Assembly: GCF_009870125.1 (NCBI RefSeq)
Contig: NC_046683.1
Coordinates: forward strand, 54,389,869 to 54,453,868
From: Drosophila pseudoobscura
Taxonomy: Eukaryota > Arthropoda > Insecta > Diptera > Drosophilidae
Direction: 5' to 3'
Length of the DNA stretch: 64,000 nt
Shown: positions 58,027 to 64,000 of the stretch, piece by piece
How the letters are laid out: every line of letters starts with the position of its first letter
How positions within the stretch are numbered: the stretch's first letter is position 1
Program-made: the position numbers and the translations under genes
Notes under the pieces: model-generated
What the model was told of the DNA's origin: nothing
The model's database searches: none
The model's input: the letters and a program-made list of their open reading frames with translations, nothing else

Positions 58027-59479
58027 ATTTATGCCCAGTTTGGCATCGATATTTCTCGCCTAAGAAACTGTCGAAAGGAGAGGAAAATGGGCAAAACTTG
58101 TTGGTCTTTTAATTGTTTAAAAGCACTTGTCATGTTCTAGTCTCTTCTATTTTCAAATGAAATTTTTGCTATTATTTTGACACCCAAAAGTAGGCGCCCT
58201 GGCGCATATTGCGCATACGACCTGTTGAGGGGGTGGCCACTGGGTTAGAGTCTGCCCGTAAAATGCAACAAAATATATAAATATGTGGAGGAAGCAATGC
58301 CATGAAGTACCTGCCACCCATGCCACCGGCTGCAACATTTTAAATTGCATCCTTCGGTGGGGCGGGGTACAAGTACAAGTAAAAGTACGAGTACAACAAG
58401 CTTTTTACGCTCAGTCGTGCGCTGCATGCCAAGAATGGATAGCAGAAAGGAGTAGAAGCAGTTGCCGTAGGAGGAGCGGAGAATGTCCTGCCCAGGGATG
58501 GCAAACCGTGCGATTTGTGTGGCAAGCCTTGGGAATGGATGCTGGCTGCACCGCATCATCGCATCCGACAACTTGTTCCATGGATTAGTGTCCACCCATA
58601 CTCGCATATTCAAGGATGTTCCGGTTCGCTTTCAGTTTCGGAATTCGTTTGCTTTGTTAATTGGCAAACATCTCTGTCCAGGGCCGGTCCAGGTCCGGCC
58701 ACAAGCTTCTTCGATCAAAGTAATCAACACCTGACACAAAACGAATAAACGTGCTCCAGATCCCAAGCAAATTGGAGACAAAACAACGCAACGGAAACGG
58801 AAATGGAAGTGGAAACGGAAACAATGAAAGTGTTCGCAAAAAAAAAGGAAAGAAAGTGGAAATGGAATCGGAATGGGGAAAAATTGTGCCCTGGCAGAGC
58901 GCATTAATCAAGGTGCAGTCAATGCGAACGAAGCGATGCCTCCTGGCCATGTGGCTGTGGCAATGGGTATGCCAAATTGGCAACAGACGTTTAAGGTAAT
59001 AGACGTGCCATCGCCCAGAGACGACAAAGACACACCGGGGCACGGCACGGCACGGCACGTACATATTCCTTCAGTTTCTATAGCAGGACGCGATGCTTCT
59101 TTGGCCTGTCCTTGGCACGATGCTCGTAAATAATGGCCTGGCTAAGACAAAAGGCTAAGACTAGTCTGTCGTTGTCATTTGCAGGCACACATCCAGAACT
59201 TATTTCTCTGCTGTTTCTCCACTGTTTCTCTGCTGTTTCTCTACTGTTTCTCTGCTGCTTTTCAGCACTACCAGGTTTTTCAATTTTCTGCTGATGACTA
59301 TTTTTCCCGGCCACCTTCGTTCGGGCCCTGGGGGCTGGGCGAGGGGGCGGGCATGCCAGTCAATCAGCTGTTCGACCCCAAAACACTTAAGCTTTCAATT
59401 TCGGTAATGGCCAAAATAGTTCGTGCCTTGTGTTTCCCTCTTCTAAAAGCTGTCTGTCCTAGAGCTATTTTTGCTATAA

Positions 59480-59481
<2 letters not shown>

Positions 59482-59511
<30 letters not shown>
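59482..59511. repeat. (GT)n microsatellite
   Basis: About fifteen GT units with no interruption. Confidence 0.9.
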
Positions 59512-59512
<1 letters not shown>

Positions 59513-62183
59513 CCAAGAGAAGGAAAATCTAAATTGGGAGGAAAGCTTAAATTTAGATATATATTTTTATAGGGCAACCCGATAATAGTTTTTGGAGCGG
59601 CGTTTGCGGGAATATTGATTGGGGAATATTCAGATCTGAAAACGATTAGGAAAAATCTCTGCCACAAGCAAAATAAAAAATCCCACAATTCTGGAAATCT
59701 CGAATCGTAATATGCATATTTTAGCAATAAAAAAAAAGAACAAAAATCTGCTGAATCTGGAAGCTCTGGGACGCATATTGGGAGGGCACTGTCAAAGCAA
59801 TTTGCATATATATTTTCCTGCTTTCCATGCCTTTATTTTCGGGGCTCTCCCCCGCAGAGAGGATGGAGGGTGGGGGATGGGTCACGGCATTATTGTCATC
59901 ATCACCTACGACCCTCACGGCGTGCAAGCGGGCGGGCATCATGGCTGAGGCATGGCTATGGGCTATGAGCATTTCATCTTCTGTGTTGAGTGGCATAAAT
60001 CTCATATTGAGCGAGACATGTGGTACATGGTGGGCGGGGCGGCGGGGGGTGGGATGGTCGGCTTAGATGATAAATGCAAAGTCATGAGCACTTTGAATGG
60101 GGAATGGTGTGCCCGCATAATAAGCCAGGCAGTCGGCAAAATGCAGAGGCAGGCACAGATACGAATACATCTGCAGATACCGCTGTAGATGTAGATGCCC
60201 TGCAGATACAAATGCTTCTACGGAGGTGTGTGGAGGTGTGTGGAGGTGTGTGTGTGCTCCTGGGAATTTCTCATTTCGCATGCAAGTTGCATTCATTTGA
60301 ATTTCCATTCGTCTGATTCGCTTCGGTTGGCGGCTGTTTTCACACAAAGCTTGTGCGAGTCTTAATGGAAATGTGTGAGAAGGTCTACAGTCTTTAAGAG
60401 CTTTTAAAGTGTCTTGAGTTTCGAACAATCGCACTGATTTCCCGCAAATGACCCCCAATAAAACATCAAACACCAGGCACCGTACACGATACTGATAGCC
60501 CATCCATCGGGCTAGATTTGTTGGATCTTTTATTGCCAAACCCATTTATTGGCAAACAGTGGGGTCTGGGGGGGTTGAGGGGGTTGGGGGGTTTGTTTAT
60601 CACACTGCTTTCCACAGTCGAATCAATTTACAACACTTTTCAGTCAATCACAAACCAATCAGTGCGCAAAATATGAGCGCAATCACATCAAGCCAGGCCA
60701 ATTGTGGCCCAATGGGTCTACTGCAGTAAAAACTTGCCACGGCACTGCGAGAAAAGCTATTGCAAGTTCAAAGGAAAATTCATTGAACCGAGCCCCAGCC
60801 CGAAGCAATTTCTCTCAGTGCTAGGATGGAGGCTCACTTGGGATGCTTTGCGGCCTCGTTGGCGCCATCAACAGGCCGGCAGTCGGGCAGGCGGGGTGCT
60901 CCAGTGCTCCAACTGAATCAACAGCAATAGCAGCAGCGCCAGAGACGAGTGTAGTGTGACAGTAGGGTGACAAGAGGAGGAGGGGGAGGCAGGAACTTGG
61001 GGTGGGGCAGAGGGTATTCGTATGCTGAATGCCGATTCATCGACACTTTTTCATTGAATTCAATTAAAAGCAAAATTGAAAATTGAAATTCAATTAAGAT
61101 GCTATAAATACAGTGGGCAGAGAGAGAGGGGGGGGGAGGGTGTGAATGGGAATAGGGGAGGGGGAGGGATCAGAGGCGGCCACCACCCCAAACACCCATC
61201 CACACTCAATCCAATGATGACAGATGGATGCTGCGAGTGGCTGAAAGAGATTCCGAATGGATCCAGGATGCTAGAGCATTTGTATTGGTAATGGGTGTGG
61301 GTGTGGGTGTGGGTGTGGGGGTATGTATGTGTGTGTATGAGTAGGGGGATTGTAGGGGGATTGGATCGTATAATATGTTGCAGAGCTTTTTCCATTTTCT
61401 TGCCTCCTCTGGCATTTAATGGGCCATCAACAGTTTGCTCAGGCAACTCTTGGATGTCGCATGTTGGTATATTAATGACAAATAAATTGATGCTGCAATC
61501 AATCATGAAGGAGCCCGCCATATGCGGCTACCAGCCAACAGCCAACAGCCAGCCTAATGAGGACCGAGACTACAACTCTCTAATCCGATTAGCGTCTAAT
61601 AATGTCTAATAATGTTGCGGGGGGAAGGAGTATTGATGAGAAAAACATAGGAGAGTTCATCAATTTAATATACTTTAAAAACATTTTTAAGACAGAACTT
61701 TGAAGTTGGAAAACTGTGATAATTTGCACTTGATAAAGCTGATAAATCCCCCAATTTAAAAGAGCTTCAAAAATTCCACTTGATTGGGGAAGCATCAGGC
61801 ATTAGTTCGGGGTAGCAACAGCTGCTTTCAATTAGAGCCAGGCCATCAAGAAAGGCCATAACAAGGAAACTGGCGAAAGTGCAAGAAAAGGCTAAGGAAA
61901 ACGACTTTGGCCAACAACTTTCTGTGCAGTGAAAGTTTTTGCAGGCTGGGCGGGGGCCGTGGGAATTGTCGCACAACTTTCTTAAAGATGAACAGTACTT
62001 TCGACTGACCAAAAAAAAAAAAAGCAAACCCAAAGAACCAAAGTTAGCGGCGATTATCATTGATTGGGGTGGGGGGGGGTGGGAGTTGGGGCATGCCTTA
62101 CATTTTAAAGAGTTTTTCTTTGTTCGAAATCTGAAAAGTTGTAAGCGTTTTTTGTCAAACATTTGTATGAATATTTATTTTGG

Positions 62184-62853
62184 ATGCCACACCGACGGAA
62201 GTGCACTCTGGGCAAATGCTGCTTCTGTATATCGCTGTACTGTGGCAGCATTTTAATAGCGTTTTACACGATCATGTCGGGCCTGCTGAATGCGGCCACC
62301 CTGGCCGATGACATTATCTTCAGGAAAAGTAAGCATAAGGATATCTCTCTGCCAAGAATTCTCTCTGTCACACTCTCTGCTAGATCTGAGCTCTGATAAC
62401 TGGGTCAAATGGTTCAATATCGGCCACGTTTGCCTAATGATTGCGGCAGCAGTCATCCTGCTGGTGGCCGTCATGACCGTGAGTACTAACTGACTTTCGT
62501 TGTGGCCTGTAATCCCTGCCTACCCCGCCTCCTGTCGCAGAACCACATATTGTCCATACAGATATGGATGGGACTGTTTGTCGTGCACATCATTGGCTAC
62601 TATATTGCCTACCATGCGGTGATTAATGTGCGAAATCCCTTTTTCAGTAGTGCTCTATCTACTGTCCTATATGTGCTCGTTATTCTACTGACCCTGGGTA
62701 GGCCCAGATCCTGACTCCCGGCTACTGTAATAATCTGGCTAAATATCTTTCATTCCAGCCATTGATATATACAGCCTGATTGTGGTCTATTCGCGATACA
62801 ACCAGTTGAAGAATCCGCAAGATTATATGCCAAAATGTGTTGACCGTACTTAG
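62184..62853 (+). CDS. Small four-TM membrane protein (uncharacterised), first of a tandem pair
   Basis: Four exons, 62184-62328, 62384-62478, 62541-62697 and 62759-62853, total 492 nt, 163 aa. A short Cys/Arg-rich start (MPHRRKCTLGKCCFC) is followed by four hydrophobic segments: LYCGSILIAFYTIMSGLL, the VCLMIAAAVILLVAVMT region, WMGLFVVHIIGYYIAYHAVI, and VLYVLVILLTLAIDIYSLIV. A polar tail ends KCVDRT. Intron phases are 1, 0, 1. The layout of a Cys-rich cytosolic N-terminus, four TMs and a short tail is common to small insect-specific membrane families. I do not recognise the exact family. The ATG at 62184 is preceded in frame by TTG-TAT codons but no other ATG. Confidence 0.8.
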
Positions 62854-63428
62854 GTGCCCTAAGGGTGTCCTAAGGGTGCCCTCTTCAATTTGGAACTGAT
62901 TAAATCCGTATTGTGTATTACACGTGTTCTTTTTCAATTTAAACTTCACTCAAGTATCCTCCTCCGTGTGGCCCTCGACGCCTATGCTCTCGTGTTAATA
63001 TGGCAGACTCAATTTTCTTAATAATTTCATTAGCATCTTGATGAGAACTGAAAACGATTCCACGCATGCCAGCTATGCCAGTCATGCCGCACACACACAC
63101 TCTGAGAGCAGGCAGGCAGGCAGGCAGGCGGCTCTTGGCTAATGCTAATGAGGCCATAATACAAATTGCTAAAATTGAAATTATGCTAAAAAGTTAATAC
63201 TCTCCGGCCAGATCCCAGAGCCCAGAACCAGGCAGCAGCAGCAGCTGGCTTAGAGCAATCCAAACCACATGCTCTCAAGACTGACGGCACCATGGATGTA
63301 AATTACGTATACGCCATGTGTGGCTGATATGGCATTTTTTGCGTTTAATGTCAGTTCAAAATGATGCGTGTACTCGGTTGTTTAATTTGGTATTTTCACA
63401 AAAATTTCAGTTATTTTCCTTCCAAGAC
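62854..63428. other. Spacer between the two four-TM genes
   Basis: 575 bp with a GGCA repeat (63111-63128) and GCAGCA repeat (63233-63244). It probably contains the promoter of the second gene. Nothing coding seen. Confidence 0.5.
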
Positions 63429-64000
63429 ATGATACTAGCCAATCGATTCTGCTACTGTATGTCCCTGCGGGCGGGCTGCTTTATTCTGTCCATCATCTCA
63501 GTTTTCGTGTGCAGCATGCACATTTACAATTTCAATGTCAAAATGGGAGGTAAATAGCTAAAGCAAAATATCTGTTGACTAATTTGATACCCAGAAGTGG
63601 CTGCCTGTCTGTCGCAGACAATCATACGAACATTGACTCGGTGGTCTTTCCAGGTACTGCACTGATATCATTCTTTTGTTCTCTTCGATTGAACTTTGAA
63701 CCTTATTTTCTGGGAAGAGGGCGTCACCCAGATACTGTTCAGACTTATGCCCGAATTTCTAACAATTATTGCCGTCTTTTTCCTGTTGACCGCCCTCACG
63801 ACGGTGAGTCGAAAGCTGATCTAAATGTAGATCAAATAACCAATTTGATCAATCCCCCCTCCAATGGAATAGAACCTCATACATCTGATTTTGATCACAC
63901 TCACGTTCGAGGTCACCCAGTTGCTGTATCAGTTTCTATATAGCATTGTAGCCACGGCGCTCAACATAAATGTGACCGTCAGGATGGGTGTCTATTCGAG
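63429..64000 (+). CDS. Small multi-TM membrane protein, second of the pair, cut by window end
   Basis: Exons 63429-63549, 63618-63653, 63718-63803 and 63873 to beyond 64000. The frame is open across all joins (phases 1, 1, 0). It starts MILANRFCYCMSLRAGCF followed by a TM (ILSIISVFVCSMHIY), a short polar loop (NHTNIDSVVF, with a possible N-glycosylation site NHT), TM2 (FLTIIAVFFLLTAL), TM3 (LIHLILITLTF) and the start of TM4 (FLYSIVATALNI). The Cys-rich start and TM layout parallel the neighbouring gene, suggesting diverged tandem paralogues. The acceptor before 63718 (GGGAAG) is weak, so that exon boundary is the least certain. The 3' end is beyond the window. Confidence 0.7.

Larger units (their letters stand above)
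55250..62183. other. Long mostly non-coding stretch upstream of the visible Ac76E exons
   Basis: Expected to hold Ac76E's first coding exon or upstream intron. I could not find an ATG exon on the minus strand ending in phase 1. It contains the candidate peptide gene near 57.6 kb, ACAG repeats (55868-55886), TG tracts (59482-59510), a GGTGTG repeat (61292-61320), TTTCTCTGCTG repeats (59210-59258) and many G-rich tracts. No other gene is supported. Confidence 0.45.

Noticed and set aside
62163..62183. Start of the first four-TM gene seven codons earlier
   Set aside because: That codon is TTG; the first ATG in frame is at 62184.
1..64000. tRNA, rRNA or CRISPR features
   Set aside because: I saw no cloverleaf-forming tRNA gene, rRNA or spaced-repeat array. 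A covariance-model scan would be decisive, but I could not run one.

Overview
The window is fruit-fly nuclear DNA. Short GT-AG introns, CAG-rich codon runs, GAGA tracts and a degraded jockey-type LINE all fit Drosophila. The two landmark genes, Atg1 and the adenylyl cyclase Ac76E, both belong to Muller element D, but they lie about 30 kb apart here. This spacing suggests a species other than D. melanogaster; an obscura-group fly is my best guess (inference).

Layout. (1) 1-13.8 kb: Atg1 on the + strand, lacking only its first coding exon. An 8.7-kb intron holds a nested, opposite-strand gene for a single-pass leucine-rich-repeat membrane protein. (2) 14.5-37.8 kb: a cluster of seven intact, apparently fast-evolving genes rich in Cys, Gln, Pro or Lys/Arg. 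They are gene A (-), gene B (+), basic gene P1 (-), its twin P2 (-), gene C (+), gene D (-) and gene E (-). Inside it a tandem duplication runs from within gene B to the start of gene C. It created P2, a decayed copy of B, and a chimeric junction joining the first codons of C to the middle of B. A jockey-like LINE fragment interrupts one copy only. (3) 40.6-41.2 kb: a two-exon + gene for the fly orthologue of MOSMO, a four-TM attenuator of Hedgehog signalling. (4) 43.5-55.3 kb: eighteen coding exons of the adenylyl cyclase Ac76E on the - strand, including a GC-AG intron; its first coding exon was not found. (5) 55.3-62.2 kb: mostly non-coding, with one candidate small secreted-peptide gene near 57.6-58.0 kb. 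(6) 62.2-64 kb: two small four-TM-type genes in tandem on the + strand, the second cut by the window end.

Functionally, Atg1 (autophagy), Ac76E (cAMP) and MOSMO (Hedgehog) are unrelated neighbours. The gene cluster is the least explained part. Its composition (Cys clusters, polyGln, protamine- or H1-like basic proteins) resembles male-germline genes, but nothing in the sequence proves expression there. Several AT-rich elements share ends close to CACTCAGAGAAAA and look like an undescribed MITE-like family; three lie in Ac76E introns and one near 38.5 kb.

Exon junctions were placed by eye from reading-frame continuity and GT/AG signals. Each multi-exon model listed closes in frame, except where noted.
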